Assembly (NCBI GenBank): GCA_964529715.1
Contig: CAZGXI010000033.1
Span: forward strand, 1-56,907
Direction: 5' to 3'
Source: CAZGXI01 sp964529715
GTDB lineage: Bacteria > Chloroflexota > Anaerolineae > Aggregatilineales > Ch27
Length of the DNA: 56,907 nt
Under the pieces are notes generated by a model. The model was not told where the DNA came from and ran no database searches. It saw nothing but the letters and a program-made list of their open reading frames with translations. The translations under genes were made by a program, and so were the position numbers. How positions within the stretch are numbered: position 1 is the stretch's first letter; the number at the start of each line of letters is the position of its first letter. Shown here piece by piece: positions 16,313 to 25,530 of this stretch.

Positions 16313-17560
16313 TCACCGCACGAACTGAGCGTGCGTCAGCCGTTCCAGCAGCGTGTGGCGCTTTTCGCTCGGCTCGACAGGTAGGTCGGTCACAACCACG
16401 CGCCCGGCCAGGATGGTATCGCCGTCGGGCTTGCGATAGCGCCACAGATCGTGAATAGCATAGGGCCGCCCATCTACCACGCCCAGGTGCAACATCACAT
16501 GGCCCGGCAGCAACAGCCATGCCCCCGCCGGGGCAGCGCATAGCTTTTCCGCACGCATGGTCGGTGAGTCGTCCGGCAAAAGCTGGACCGCTGTCATACC
16601 GACTTTGCCCTGTTGCCCGCTGTTGCGCGGTAGGCGCAGCCCGGTGGCGCCCCACACATTCATCACAAAGTGAGAACAGTCCCGCCCGGCCATGCCCAGA
16701 CGCATCCCGCCCCAGGTATAGGCTTCTCCCAGCATGGAGAAGGCCTGGGTGAGCACCGTCCGCTGGGTGCAGGGCAAATACCCCTCGTGCCACAGACCCT
16801 CGTTTGCAGGCGCATATCCTTCGACCAGAATCAGCCGTCCAGCCTCATCACGCCGGGGAACACGCAGACGCAAGACAGTGTCGCTGCGCCCGGCCAGCGG
16901 CAGACGTGTACCCATCTCCGCCACCACGTGTTCCCCATCCGGCAATGCGATGCCGGACTCGGACGCCGTCGCCACGGCAAACGGTTCGGCAATCATACAG
17001 TCGCGTACCACGTCGCGGCTCGCCGCCAGCGCCACGTGATCGGCGCGCAGCCAGCCGTAGTAAATCGGCGTGACGACCAGCAGCCACCGCCCATCGGCGC
17101 TGGTGTGCAGGACCGCCACTGGCCAGCCGACATCAATACTTGTTTCCTGCCACTCGTCAAAGGAAATGTCGCCCGGCTCAGCCGTCACCAGCAGCGCCGT
17201 CGGGAAAGCACGCAGATGCGTTCGCTGCACCGTCAACCCAAAACGCACAGACACTTCGCTCGGCAATGCGTCCAGCGCTATATTCGCCCAAAGCGATTCC
17301 AGCACTGTCGCCGGGATCGGCGCGCCCGTCACATCGTAGTAAGGCCGTTTCGGTGGGGGCGCTACCAGCGCACGCACAGCGTCTGCGTCCATCACATCCG
17401 GCAGACAAAAAGGATCGGGCAGGCCGGTAAGGGCAGGGACAGCCGCATTGAACGCTGCTATCGCTGCGTCATCAAGCAACACGGCATCAGGGGCATCCAA
17501 CCGGGACAGCCAAAATTCGGCGTCGAGCATGGCGGGGGTCACATTCGGAAGCAGAGTCAT
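16313..17560 (-). CDS. NlpC/P60 cysteine peptidase with SH3 domains
   Basis: 415 residues. The C-terminal C40 domain (about 275-400) carries the catalytic Cys in GRDCSHFVMNVWG and the His in LLPGHVMLHLG. The middle region (about 130-270) reads as SH3-like wall-binding modules (YYGWLRADHVALAASRDV). Such enzymes cleave D-Glu/diaminopimelate bonds in cell-wall peptides. No signal peptide is visible, so it may act on internalised muropeptides as YkfC-like enzymes do, or leave the cell another way. It is transcribed toward the kinase operon. The upstream gap holds the divergent promoter of the bifunctional nuclease gene. Confidence 0.8.
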   Translation of the reverse strand: MTLLPNVTPAMLDAEFWLSRLDAPDAVLLDDAAIAAFNAAVPALTGLPDPFCLPDVMDADAVRALVAPPPKRPYYDVTGAPIPATVLESLWANIALDALPSEVSVRFGLTVQRTHLRAFPTALLVTAEPGDISFDEWQETSIDVGWPVAVLHTSADGRWLLVVTPIYYGWLRADHVALAASRDVVRDCMIAEPFAVATASESGIALPDGEHVVAEMGTRLPLAGRSDTVLRLRVPRRDEAGRLILVEGYAPANEGLWHEGYLPCTQRTVLTQAFSMLGEAYTWGGMRLGMAGRDCSHFVMNVWGATGLRLPRNSGQQGKVGMTAVQLLPDDSPTMRAEKLCAAPAGAWLLLPGHVMLHLGVVDGRPYAIHDLWRYRKPDGDTILAGRVVVTDLPVEPSEKRHTLLERLTHAQFVR

Positions 17561-17602
17561 TCATCGGACCTTTCTATGACAGGGCAAACTGGATCAGTCT
17601 TA

Positions 17603-17631
17603 TTGCATTTGCCGCCACTGGGTTTTATAAT
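17603..17631 (+). promoter_or_regulatory. Sigma-70-type promoter for the bifunctional nuclease gene
   Basis: TTGCAT (17603-17608) and TATAAT (17626-17631) are separated by exactly 17 bp, about 60 bp before the ATG at 17693. Confidence 0.7.
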
Positions 17632-17692
17632 CTTTACGCAAAGCGACTGTAGAGAGTATCAAAAGTAGCTTTGAGGACAAAAGGCGGCGATC

Positions 17693-18223
17693 ATGATCGA
17701 AGTAACTATTGACAGCATCCGGGTCAGCTTGATGTCCCAGTACCGTGTGGTCGTCCTCAAAGATACCCGAAGTGAGCGGTTTTTGACCATTTTTATCGGC
17801 CCCTGCGAGGCCGATGCGATCACCATCCACCTGCAAGGCGTCCCTGTGCCCCGGCCTCTGACCCATGATCTGCTCAAATCGGCGATCAACACCCTCGGTG
17901 GCGAAATTCGGCGGATCGTTATCAACGACTTGCGCGACGAAATCTTTTATGCGCAGATCGTGACCGATGTGGACGGACGCGAAGTGCTGATCGACAGTCG
18001 CCCCAGTGACGCCATCGCGCTGGCCGTGCGCGCCGGCGTGCCGATCTTCGTCGCCGAAAGTGTCATGGAACGGGCTGCCACCACCCCAGACGAAGAAATC
18101 GGCGAAGAAGAAATCGCGCCAGAAGATGTCACCGAAACCGAAAACGACGAGGAACTCAGCATCTTCCGCGATTTCGTAGACACACTGGATATGGACGACC
18201 TGGACAACAAGGACAAAGAATAG
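17693..18223 (+). CDS. Bifunctional nuclease family protein (DUF151)
   Basis: 176 residues. Residues 1-130 match the BFN/DUF151 fold: MIEVTIDSIRVSLMSQYRVV, an FIGPCEADAI segment, RPLTHDLL and the hallmark DSRPSDAIALAVRAGVPIFV near 100-120. The C-terminal 45 residues are very acidic and probably flexible, ending DDLDNKDKE. The family was described as having DNase/RNase activity in plants; its bacterial role is poorly known. The gene is monocistronic: a strong promoter precedes it and an intrinsic terminator follows, so it is not part of the dnaB operon. Confidence 0.88.
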   Translation: MIEVTIDSIRVSLMSQYRVVVLKDTRSERFLTIFIGPCEADAITIHLQGVPVPRPLTHDLLKSAINTLGGEIRRIVINDLRDEIFYAQIVTDVDGREVLIDSRPSDAIALAVRAGVPIFVAESVMERAATTPDEEIGEEEIAPEDVTETENDEELSIFRDFVDTLDMDDLDNKDKE

Positions 18224-18266
18224 CTGGCCACCTGGCCTAGCTGTTCATGTTCGCGCCGATGCTCGA

Positions 18267-18301
18267 CGGGGCTTCTGTTCCGGCAGAAAGGCCCCGTTTT
18301 T
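18267..18301 (+). terminator. Rho-independent terminator after the bifunctional nuclease gene
   Basis: Arms CGGGGC (18267-18272) and GCCCCG (18291-18296), extended by TTCTG/CAGAA pairs around a short loop, are followed at once by TTTTT. It separates the nuclease gene from dnaB. Confidence 0.85.
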
Positions 18302-18333
18302 GCCCGTGAAACCTGAGCCTGGTGCTACGTCTG

Positions 18334-20967
18334 ATGACCGATCACGACACTACCCGCACGCGAGATAGCGATCCCCTACGCCTGGCCCCCCACAGCGTCG
18401 AGGCGGAGGAGGCTGTGCTTGGGGCGATTCTGATGAACCCCGAATCGCTGCATGAGGTCGCCACCTTCCTGACCGCCGAGGACTTCTTTATCGTGCGGCA
18501 CGGCTGGATTTACGAGGCCATCCTGCGCCTGCACGAGCGCGGCGACGCAATTGACGAGCGTACCGTCACAGAAGAACTACGCGCTCAGGGTCGCCTGGAG
18601 GAGATCGGCGGGCCAGCGTACATCGCCTATCTTTTCAACAGCACGCCGACGGCGCTGCACGCCGAAACTTACGGCCATATCGTCGAGCGGGCAGCCCTGC
18701 GGCGGCGACTGCTTGGCGCGGCGGGCGAGATCGCGCAGTTGGCCCACGACGAAGAACGCGACATCAACCACGTCATTGACCAGGCAGAAGCGACCCTGTT
18801 CACCGTCACCGAGCGGCGGCTACGCCAGGAACTCGTGCCGATGCGGATCGCTATGAGCGCCTACTTCGACCGCATCGAACGCCTGCGCGAGCACAAAGAC
18901 GAGGCCCTGGGCGTTCCGACGGGCTTTTATGACCTGGACAAGCTGTTGGGCGGTCTCCAGCGCGGCGATTTGATTATCGTGGCAGGCCGTCCGGGGATGG
19001 GAAAAACCTCGATGCTGCTCACCCTGGCGCTAAATGCCGCCCGGCAGGGCGACGCGCGCATCGCCATCTTCAGCATGGAGATGAGCAACGAGCAGTTGGT
19101 GCAGCGCCTGATCGCCTCGGAGACCGGCATCAGCGCGCAGGACCTGCGCCTGGGGGATGTGGACGACGCAGAATGGGCGCGCTTCGTCCAGGCCGTCGGC
19201 TCGATGAGCAACCTGAAGATTTATTTCGACGACTCGCCTGCCATCAGCGCCATGCAGCTTCGCACCAAGTGCCGTCGCCTGTACCGCGAGTTCGGCCTGG
19301 ACCTGGTGATCGTGGACTACCTGCAACTGATGTCCGCCGGAACCAACGTGGGCCGCGACACCAACCGTGTGCAGGAGATCACCTTCATCAGCCGCAGCCT
19401 TAAAGAACTGGCGCGCGAGTTGAACGTGCCGGTGCTGTCTGCCGCGCAGCTCAGCCGCGCCGTCGAGCAGCGCCAGGACAAGCGCCCGCAGCTTTCCGAC
19501 CTGCGCGAGTCCGGCTGCCTGACCGGGGACAGCCTCGTGACGCTGGCCGATACCGGGGAACGGGTGCCGATCCGCCAACTAGTCGGCAAAGCCGGCTTTG
19601 CGGTGTGGGCATTGAACGAACAGACGATGAAGCTGGAACGGGCTGTCGTCAGCAATGCTTTCTCGACCGGCGTCAAGCCCGTATACCGACTGACGACCCG
19701 TCTCGGACGGTCCATCCGCGCAACCGGCAATCACAAGTTCCTTACCATTCACGGCTGGAAGCGGCTGGACGAATTGCAGGAAGGCGAGCACATTGCCTTA
19801 CCAAGAGTGCTTCCATCTCCAGCCGTGCAGACGATGAGCAACGCCGAACTTGCCCTGCTCGGCCACCTGATCGGCGCTGGCTGTACCCTGCCCCGCCACA
19901 CGATTCAGTATACGACGACAGAAGCGGACCTGGCTGAAATCGTCGCTTCGTTGGCGGTGGAAGTTTTCGGAGACGAAATCAGTCCGCGTATCCACAAAGA
20001 GCGACACTGGTATCAGGTTTACCTGCCAGCGACACAGCACCTCACTCATGACACCCGGAACCCTATTTCTGCGTGGCTGGACAATCTGGGCATCTTTGGC
20101 CTGCGATCGCACGAGAAATACGTGCCAGATGAAGTTTTTAAGCAACCTCAAGAGGCAATTGCACTCTTCCTGCGCCATCTGTGGGCGACGGATGGGTGCA
20201 TATGGTTGAATGGCGATCACTACCCGCCTGTTTACTTCGCCTCAAGCAGTGAAAAACTGGCCCAGGATGTTCAATCGCTCCTGCTCAGACTCGGAATCAA
20301 CGCGCGTCTGAAGCGAATTCCACAAGCTGACAAAGGAAGAGAGCAACATCATGTGATTATCGGTAGTAAAACCGCCCTCCAACGCTTCGCCGACGCAGTT
20401 GGGGCAGTAGGACACCCCAAAAGCCGGAACCTGGAAAAGATTGTGACTTATGTAGAAAGTCACGGAGAAAAAACCTCTGACGATGTGATCCCCTATGCCG
20501 TCTGCGAACTCTACGCTGAGCCAGCTATGCAAAGGTTGGGACAGCAACCCTACAAAAAGTCCTTCTATCAACGAAATTTAAGTCGGGAAAAGGTCGCGGC
20601 TGTCGCGGAGGCTATCCGTTCAGATGAACTTGGTCGCCTGTCAAACAGTGATGTATTTTGGGATCGTATTGCCTTGATTGTGCCTGAGAATATAGAGGAG
20701 GTTTTCGATCTGACTGTACCACAACTGCATAATTTATCCGTAAACGATATTATTTGTCATAATAGTATCGAGCAGGATGCCGACATCGTGCTGTTTCTGT
20801 ATCGGGACGACGTCTACAACGAAACAACGGACCGGCCCAACGAAGCCGACATCATTGTGGCGAAGCACCGCAATGGGCCAACCGGCACGACCACCCTGCT
20901 CTTTCAAAAGGAACTCACCAAATTCGTCAACCTGCGCCGTCAGCGCGTGGATTTGAGCGATATTTAA
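18334..20967 (+). CDS. dnaB: Replicative DNA helicase DnaB with intein
   Basis: 877 residues as translated. The DnaB N-terminal domain (about 15-120) starts APHSVEAEEAVLGAIL; the RecA-like helicase domain has Walker A GRPGMGKTS, the VIVDYLQLMSA segment and QLSDLRESG. At that point a 416-residue intein (codons 395-810) interrupts the gene; after removal the helicase resumes with SIEQDADIVLFLYRDD and is 461 residues, normal for DnaB. It unwinds DNA ahead of the replisome. ATG 18334 is chosen; a GTG at 18322 is possible and neither has a strong ribosome-binding site. The DnaD-like gene follows after 5 bp. Confidence 0.95.
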   Translation: MTDHDTTRTRDSDPLRLAPHSVEAEEAVLGAILMNPESLHEVATFLTAEDFFIVRHGWIYEAILRLHERGDAIDERTVTEELRAQGRLEEIGGPAYIAYLFNSTPTALHAETYGHIVERAALRRRLLGAAGEIAQLAHDEERDINHVIDQAEATLFTVTERRLRQELVPMRIAMSAYFDRIERLREHKDEALGVPTGFYDLDKLLGGLQRGDLIIVAGRPGMGKTSMLLTLALNAARQGDARIAIFSMEMSNEQLVQRLIASETGISAQDLRLGDVDDAEWARFVQAVGSMSNLKIYFDDSPAISAMQLRTKCRRLYREFGLDLVIVDYLQLMSAGTNVGRDTNRVQEITFISRSLKELARELNVPVLSAAQLSRAVEQRQDKRPQLSDLRESGCLTGDSLVTLADTGERVPIRQLVGKAGFAVWALNEQTMKLERAVVSNAFSTGVKPVYRLTTRLGRSIRATGNHKFLTIHGWKRLDELQEGEHIALPRVLPSPAVQTMSNAELALLGHLIGAGCTLPRHTIQYTTTEADLAEIVASLAVEVFGDEISPRIHKERHWYQVYLPATQHLTHDTRNPISAWLDNLGIFGLRSHEKYVPDEVFKQPQEAIALFLRHLWATDGCIWLNGDHYPPVYFASSSEKLAQDVQSLLLRLGINARLKRIPQADKGREQHHVIIGSKTALQRFADAVGAVGHPKSRNLEKIVTYVESHGEKTSDDVIPYAVCELYAEPAMQRLGQQPYKKSFYQRNLSREKVAAVAEAIRSDELGRLSNSDVFWDRIALIVPENIEEVFDLTVPQLHNLSVNDIICHNSIEQDADIVLFLYRDDVYNETTDRPNEADIIVAKHRNGPTGTTTLLFQKELTKFVNLRRQRVDLSDI
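19516..20763 (+). mobile_element. DnaB intein with LAGLIDADG endonuclease region
   Basis: The 416-residue element starts with Cys1 (CLTGDSLVTLADTG) and ends VNDIICHN, with Ser+1 in the host, giving full splice-junction chemistry. Block B has the RATGNHKFLT Thr/His motif. The insertion point after DLRESG is the same as in the well-studied Synechocystis and Rhodothermus DnaB inteins, and the N-terminal part resembles them strongly (NEQTMKLE, TRLGRSIRAT). Between the splicing halves lies a dodecapeptide homing-endonuclease region: motif 1 LLGHLIGAGCT (intein residues 114-124) and motif 2 LRHLWATDGCI. Motif 1 has Ala121 where the metal-binding Asp is expected, so cleavage is probably lost while splicing should be intact. 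Composition becomes AT-richer toward the end. Confidence 0.92.
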
Positions 20968-20972
20968 CGCCC

Positions 20973-21683
20973 ATGACTGCACAGTTTCCCGGTTTTCCAC
21001 CCGGCAAAACGCGCCTCGTCCGACTGCCTGCCGCCTTCTTCACCGACCTGCTGCCACAGATCGACGACGCAGACGAGTTGAAAATCACCCTGTTCTGCTT
21101 CTGGGCGTTGGAGCAGCGCGACGGGCACTACCGCTACCTGCGCCGCGCCGACCTCGACGTGCCGGAGTCGCCGCTGGCCGATCTGGCCCGGCGCGAAGCG
21201 GGACTGGCAAAAGCTCTTGCGCGCGGCACGCTGCTGGCTGCCGAAGTCGAGGGCGCGTCTGGGCCGGAAACATTGTATTTCCTCAACACGGCCAACGGGC
21301 GAGCCGCCGTTCGGCAGATCGCGGAAGGCCACTGGCGGCCCGGCGACGCCGATCACCCGGCGGAAGTGCTGCCGGAACGCCCCAACATCTATCGCCTGTA
21401 CGAGGAAAATATCGGGCCGCTGACGCCGCTCATCGCCGACGAACTCAACGACGCCGCGCAGAATTACCCCGACACTTGGATCGCCGAGGCCATCCGCGCC
21501 GCCGTCACGCGCAATGCCCGCAACTGGCGCTATGTGCTGGCTATCCTGGAACGGTGGCGGAAGGAAGGAAAGGATGACGGATCAGGAATATCCGGACCGG
21601 GAAATGGAGTCGCTGGGCCAGATTCTGAAGCGAATCGAAGCCGCTATGTTTCCGGCAGGTATGCCGACCTCATCGAAAGCTGA
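20973..21683 (+). CDS. DnaD-domain primosome protein
   Basis: 236 residues. The N-terminal half looks like a winged-helix replisome organiser (LPAAFFTDLLPQIDDADELK). Residues about 135-200 form the DnaD/DnaB_2 helical domain (NIYRLYEENIGPLTPLIADE to NWRYVLAILERW), including the conserved Tyr-x3-Ile-Leu signature of DNA-binding DnaD tails. DnaD-type proteins remodel DNA at origins and help load the replicative helicase. The gene starts 5 bp after dnaB and its end overlaps the DnaC-like gene by 110 bp in another frame, so the three are probably co-translated. Confidence 0.8.
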   Translation: MTAQFPGFPPGKTRLVRLPAAFFTDLLPQIDDADELKITLFCFWALEQRDGHYRYLRRADLDVPESPLADLARREAGLAKALARGTLLAAEVEGASGPETLYFLNTANGRAAVRQIAEGHWRPGDADHPAEVLPERPNIYRLYEENIGPLTPLIADELNDAAQNYPDTWIAEAIRAAVTRNARNWRYVLAILERWRKEGKDDGSGISGPGNGVAGPDSEANRSRYVSGRYADLIES

Positions 21684-23013
21684 TGGTTCTTCCGTTGAAC
21701 CCCGCCCGGCGAACGAGTCTTGTCCCGTTTGCGGCGGCTTCGGCGTGATCGGCTACGACGTGCCGCTGGACGATCCCCGTTTCGGCAAAGCCTATCCCTG
21801 CCCGACGTGTGGAGAACAACGCCGCAAAGAGCGACGCGACGTGCTGCGCCCTCTGAGCAACCTGGATGACTACGCCGATAAGACCTTTGAGAGCTTCCAG
21901 GTCGAACTGAGAGAACTGAACAAGGCGCAGCAGGAAAGTCTGGTGCACGCCTGGACGGCCTGCCGTGCATTTGCTGAGTCTCCCAACGGCTGGCTATTGC
22001 TGCAAGGCAGTTACGGCTGCGGCAAGACCCATCTTGCTGCTGCTATCGCCAATGCACGTGTCGAGGCGGGCCAGCCAACGCTGTTTATCACCGTACCTGA
22101 TCTCTTGGATCACCTGCGTTCGACCTTCGCCCCAGACGCCGAGGTGGATTACGACTCGCTGTTCGAGCGGGTACGGACCATCTCCTTGCTGGTGCTAGAC
22201 GACCTCGGCGCCGAAAGCCCCACCCCCTGGGCGCAGGAAAAACTCTACCAGATCGTTAACTTCCGTTACGCCCGCCGCCTGCCAACCGTGTTCACCACCA
22301 ACGTCGAACTGGACCGCCTCGATCCGCGCATCGCCAGCCGGCTATCGGACATTGACGTGACCACGCGCGTAAACATCCTGGCTCCAGACTTCCGAGACCG
22401 CGAAGCGCGCGCGGGCGAAGCGACCTACCTGCGCCTTTATACAGATTTGACGTTCGAGTCCTGGGATGCGCGTCCCAATCTGCCCAAAAAGGACCGCGAC
22501 AATTTGCAGCGGGCGCTAAACCAGGCACGGGCATTCGCCATGAAGCCGAGCGGCTGGCTGGTATTGACGGGCAGCTATAGCTGCGGCAAAACCCACCTGG
22601 CGGCAGCAATTGCCAACCACCGCCAGGCCAGCGGCGAGGCCGCCCTCATCGTCAATGTGCCAGACCTGCTGGATTATCTGCGCGCCACCTTTGGGCCAGA
22701 AAGCCGGGCCAGCTACGACCGGCGCTTCAACGAGCTGCGCAACGCCCCGCTGCTGGTGCTGGATCAACTGGGCGTCGAAAACCCCTCTTCGTGGGCGCGG
22801 GAGAAGTTGTTCCAACTGCTGGAACACCGTTTCCTGGCGAAGCTGCCCACCGTGATCACGACCAATCTCTCCCTGGAAGAGCTGGATCAGAAGGACCCGC
22901 GTCTCGCCAGCCGTATTCGCAACAGGTCACGGTGCATCTTCTTCGCTATCACTGCGCCGGAATATCGGGGCAAGGAAGCGCCTCCAGCCGCGCGCACGCC
23001 GCGCGCCACGTGA
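21574..23013 (+). CDS. DnaC/IstB-like helicase-loader protein with two ATPase modules
   Basis: 479 residues from an ATG with a strong GAAGGAAAGG site, inside the end of the DnaD-like gene. A four-Cys zinc-knuckle (C50, C53, C76, C79) precedes two AAA+ modules of the DnaC/IstB group. Module 1: Walker A GSYGCGKT (145-152), Walker B LLVLDDLGAE, sensor FTTN, DPRIASR arginine. Module 2: Walker A GSYSCGKT (333-340), Walker B LLVLDQLGVE, sensor ITTN, DPRLASR. Module 2 has Gln398 where DnaC has the second acidic residue, so it may bind but hardly hydrolyse ATP. Ordinary DnaC/DnaI has one module of about 240-310 residues. Position beside dnaB and dnaD points to helicase loading. Confidence 0.82.
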   Translation: MTDQEYPDREMESLGQILKRIEAAMFPAGMPTSSKADGSSVEPRPANESCPVCGGFGVIGYDVPLDDPRFGKAYPCPTCGEQRRKERRDVLRPLSNLDDYADKTFESFQVELRELNKAQQESLVHAWTACRAFAESPNGWLLLQGSYGCGKTHLAAAIANARVEAGQPTLFITVPDLLDHLRSTFAPDAEVDYDSLFERVRTISLLVLDDLGAESPTPWAQEKLYQIVNFRYARRLPTVFTTNVELDRLDPRIASRLSDIDVTTRVNILAPDFRDREARAGEATYLRLYTDLTFESWDARPNLPKKDRDNLQRALNQARAFAMKPSGWLVLTGSYSCGKTHLAAAIANHRQASGEAALIVNVPDLLDYLRATFGPESRASYDRRFNELRNAPLLVLDQLGVENPSSWAREKLFQLLEHRFLAKLPTVITTNLSLEELDQKDPRLASRIRNRSRCIFFAITAPEYRGKEAPPAARTPRAT

Positions 23014-23050
23014 GCCATTCGCCCGGTTTCTTCAGCAAGGAGTCTGTTCG

Positions 23051-24535
23051 GTGCGGCGCTGGCTGCCGGTTATGCTGCTGCTACTGACCTACTGGCTCAG
23101 CCGGGGATGGGCGCTGGAAAGCCTGCCTTTGCACAACGACGAAGGGCTGCATCTGACACGTGCCGTCCAGGTGTGGAACCTGCATCCCTTCTGGCAGATC
23201 AATGACGGCAAGATCGTCAACCATTGGCTGATCGCGCTGTTCTACCCGCAAAACGCGCCAATTTTTGCCGGGCGGATTGCCACCGTGTTCATCGGCGCGC
23301 TCGGTCTGGCGGCAGGTTACGCGCTGGCAGGCTGGTTAGCCGGACCGACGGCAGCCTGGTTCGCCGGAATCCTGTGGCTCGGCTGCCCATATCTGTTCTT
23401 CTATGAGCGTATGGCCCTCAGCGATGCCGAGGCAGGCGCGCTGGCGCTGGCAACGTTGTGGGCCGGGGTACGCCTGGCGCAACGCGGACGCCGACGAGAC
23501 GCCACCCTGACCGGTCTGGCGCTGGCAGCGGCGGTGCTGTTTAAGTTCACCGCTGCGCCGTTTGCGGCGGTGGTGGCGCTGGTGGTTGTGCTAACCGGGT
23601 GTGTGCCCTGGCGAAAACGCCTGATCAACTTGAGTATCATCGCGGCGGTGGTTCTGGCCTGCTTTGCCGTGCCGCTGATCTACCTGTACACGCGCAACGG
23701 CAACTTCGACGTGGCCCTGGGCTGGATCAACCAGCCAGGAGACCGGTTTGCCGCAACAGAAAATGCGGCACGGCTGTGGGCGCAACTCACTGACTTCGGG
23801 CCGCCGCTCTGGTCTGCGCTCATGCTGATCGGGCTGGCGGCCTTGCTCGCCGTCCGGCCCGCTCCCGCAACGGGCCTCGCCCAATTGGGGCGGTGGTCAA
23901 ATGTCACGCTACTGCTGGCCAGCCTGCTGCCCGTCGCCGCGATCACGCTGCTCGGCACAGAGGCCCTGCCCCGGCATTACGTCGTCGGGTTGCCCACTGC
24001 GCTAACGCTGGCAGGCGCAGGTCTGGGAGCCATCCTCGAACGAGGAATGTCACAGCAAAGCCGGCGCGCTGCCAGCGGGGTCATCACGGCGATCCTGGCA
24101 GCGACCATGTTTCCCTTCGCATGGACGGCCTACCATGATCCGGGGGAGCTGCCGCTGCCGGCGCAGGTGCGCAGCCAGTACATCACCGATCACAGCGCGG
24201 GCTTCGGCCTGCGCGAAGCCGTGCTGAACTTTCCCCAGACCATCACCCAGTCGGACGCCCCTATCGTTGCCAGCATGTTTCCCGATAGCTGCCGCCGCGC
24301 CAACTTCTACGCCGCGCGCAGCTATACCATGCGCTGCACCGACGCACCCGGCCTACCCATCATCGAAGCGATGCTGACGGAGCGCCACGTCGTGTACGTG
24401 CTGACCGAACAACCACCCATCGGCGTAGACGTTCGCACACTGAACGCCCGTGCGACCCGCGTCGCCGGCTATCCCCGCCCCGGCGAAACAGAAGTCACGG
24501 CCTCCGTGACGCTCTGGCGGCTAGAACGCCCCTGA
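23051..24535 (+). CDS. ArnT/PMT-like membrane glycosyltransferase (GT39-type)
   Basis: 494 residues starting at GTG 23051, 9 nt after AAGGAG. The protein has about ten to twelve hydrophobic helices. The first extracytoplasmic loop carries LHNDEGLHLTRA; the Asp-Glu pair is the metal/catalytic motif of GT-C fold enzymes that use polyprenyl-phosphate sugars. The C-terminal part is a soluble extracytoplasmic domain (YITDHSAGFGLREAV onward). It likely glycosylates proteins or envelope glycans. It follows the DnaC-like gene by 37 bp and may share its transcript without functional connection. Its stop is 1 bp from that of the convergent lipoprotein gene. Confidence 0.75.
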   Translation: MRRWLPVMLLLLTYWLSRGWALESLPLHNDEGLHLTRAVQVWNLHPFWQINDGKIVNHWLIALFYPQNAPIFAGRIATVFIGALGLAAGYALAGWLAGPTAAWFAGILWLGCPYLFFYERMALSDAEAGALALATLWAGVRLAQRGRRRDATLTGLALAAAVLFKFTAAPFAAVVALVVVLTGCVPWRKRLINLSIIAAVVLACFAVPLIYLYTRNGNFDVALGWINQPGDRFAATENAARLWAQLTDFGPPLWSALMLIGLAALLAVRPAPATGLAQLGRWSNVTLLLASLLPVAAITLLGTEALPRHYVVGLPTALTLAGAGLGAILERGMSQQSRRAASGVITAILAATMFPFAWTAYHDPGELPLPAQVRSQYITDHSAGFGLREAVLNFPQTITQSDAPIVASMFPDSCRRANFYAARSYTMRCTDAPGLPIIEAMLTERHVVYVLTEQPPIGVDVRTLNARATRVAGYPRPGETEVTASVTLWRLERP

Positions 24536-24536
24536 C

Positions 24537-25415
24537 CTACAGCCCCCGCACAGCTTCGACCACTGCCGCCAGCAAGGCTAGAGCATCTTCTTGCGATGTT
24601 GTGGTGGCAAAAGGGGCCGCACCGACGTACTGGACATAGCGGTCGCCGACCAGGACCGCGCCGACGGTGGTGGTGATGTTGCCCATCTCCGCCTCGACAA
24701 TCTCCGGCGATGTAGGCACAGTGATCGTCACCAGCACGCCCTGATCGCCGATGGACAGTGGTTCCAGGGTCAGAAGCGCGCCATCCGGCACATCTGCCTG
24801 GCGATAAAACGCCTCCGTCGAGATACACCTACGCAAAAAGCTGCCTATTGCGCCGGGCGCCAGCGACACCAAGAAAATCATCTCTTCAGCGTCCCCGCGC
24901 CGATAGCGCAGTTGGGCAATCGGCAAGGCGTTCGGCGCAACCATGCCGGCAAGAGGATCGGGTTCGCCACTGAGCGTCCACTCCCCCAGCGTGCCTGCCG
25001 CCGAGCGCAACCGCTCCATAAAGGCGTCCAGGTCGGTCCGCAGCGCCGACAGATCGCTCTGAGCAAGCGCGACCTGCATCTCGGCCCCCGAACACGGCCC
25101 TTCAGCGGGCAAAAGGCCCTCTGCCGTCCCCAACACCTCTTCCGTCTCAGGCGTTGGCGAAGCGAACCCTCCCGGCGACCCGCCGCTTGCCTGGGTGGGA
25201 AGCGGCACCGTATCCCCCGCACTGCCGCTCTCGCCAGAGGGAAGCGCCTCACCCGTCGGAGTCGGCGTAAAAAAGACCTCGTCGGTCGGCGCGGAAGTTG
25301 GCTCCGGCGTGGGCGATGGCAACTGCGCCACCGTCGGAACAACCTGTGTGCCGGGCTGGCACGCGATCAGGAGCAGCGCCAGCAAAGCCAGGCAAAACAG
25401 TCGGAAATAATGCAT
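24537..25415 (-). CDS. Lipoprotein of unknown function
   Basis: 292 residues from MHYFRLFCLALLALLLIAC: a signal peptide with a perfect lipobox (LLIAC). A long Ser/Thr/Pro/Gly-rich linker (about 20-100) leads to a globular domain (about 105-290) beginning CSGAEMQVALAQSDLSALRTD, with RYRRGDAEEMIFLVSL and a closing EDALALLAAVVEAVRGL helix. I do not recognise this domain. GAGGAACGAGGAA precedes the ATG at 25415; the frame extends to 25577 without support. Divergent from the bactofilin gene. Confidence 0.75.
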   Translation of the reverse strand: MHYFRLFCLALLALLLIACQPGTQVVPTVAQLPSPTPEPTSAPTDEVFFTPTPTGEALPSGESGSAGDTVPLPTQASGGSPGGFASPTPETEEVLGTAEGLLPAEGPCSGAEMQVALAQSDLSALRTDLDAFMERLRSAAGTLGEWTLSGEPDPLAGMVAPNALPIAQLRYRRGDAEEMIFLVSLAPGAIGSFLRRCISTEAFYRQADVPDGALLTLEPLSIGDQGVLVTITVPTSPEIVEAEMGNITTTVGAVLVGDRYVQYVGAAPFATTTSQEDALALLAAVVEAVRGL

Positions 25416-25530
25416 TTCCTCGTTCCTCCTCATCCACAGAAACAGAAAACAATTCTTCTGCGGCACATGGTACTCGCCACCCGCCAGATTGCAATTGCCC
25501 CCTGACGCCTGATATTTCAGGGGTAGAATT

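Noticed and set aside
16206..16793. 195-codon minus-strand frame overlapping the NlpC/P60 gene in another frame
   Set aside because: Lies mostly within the NlpC/P60 gene and over regulon motif C; its composition is typical of an out-of-frame shadow.
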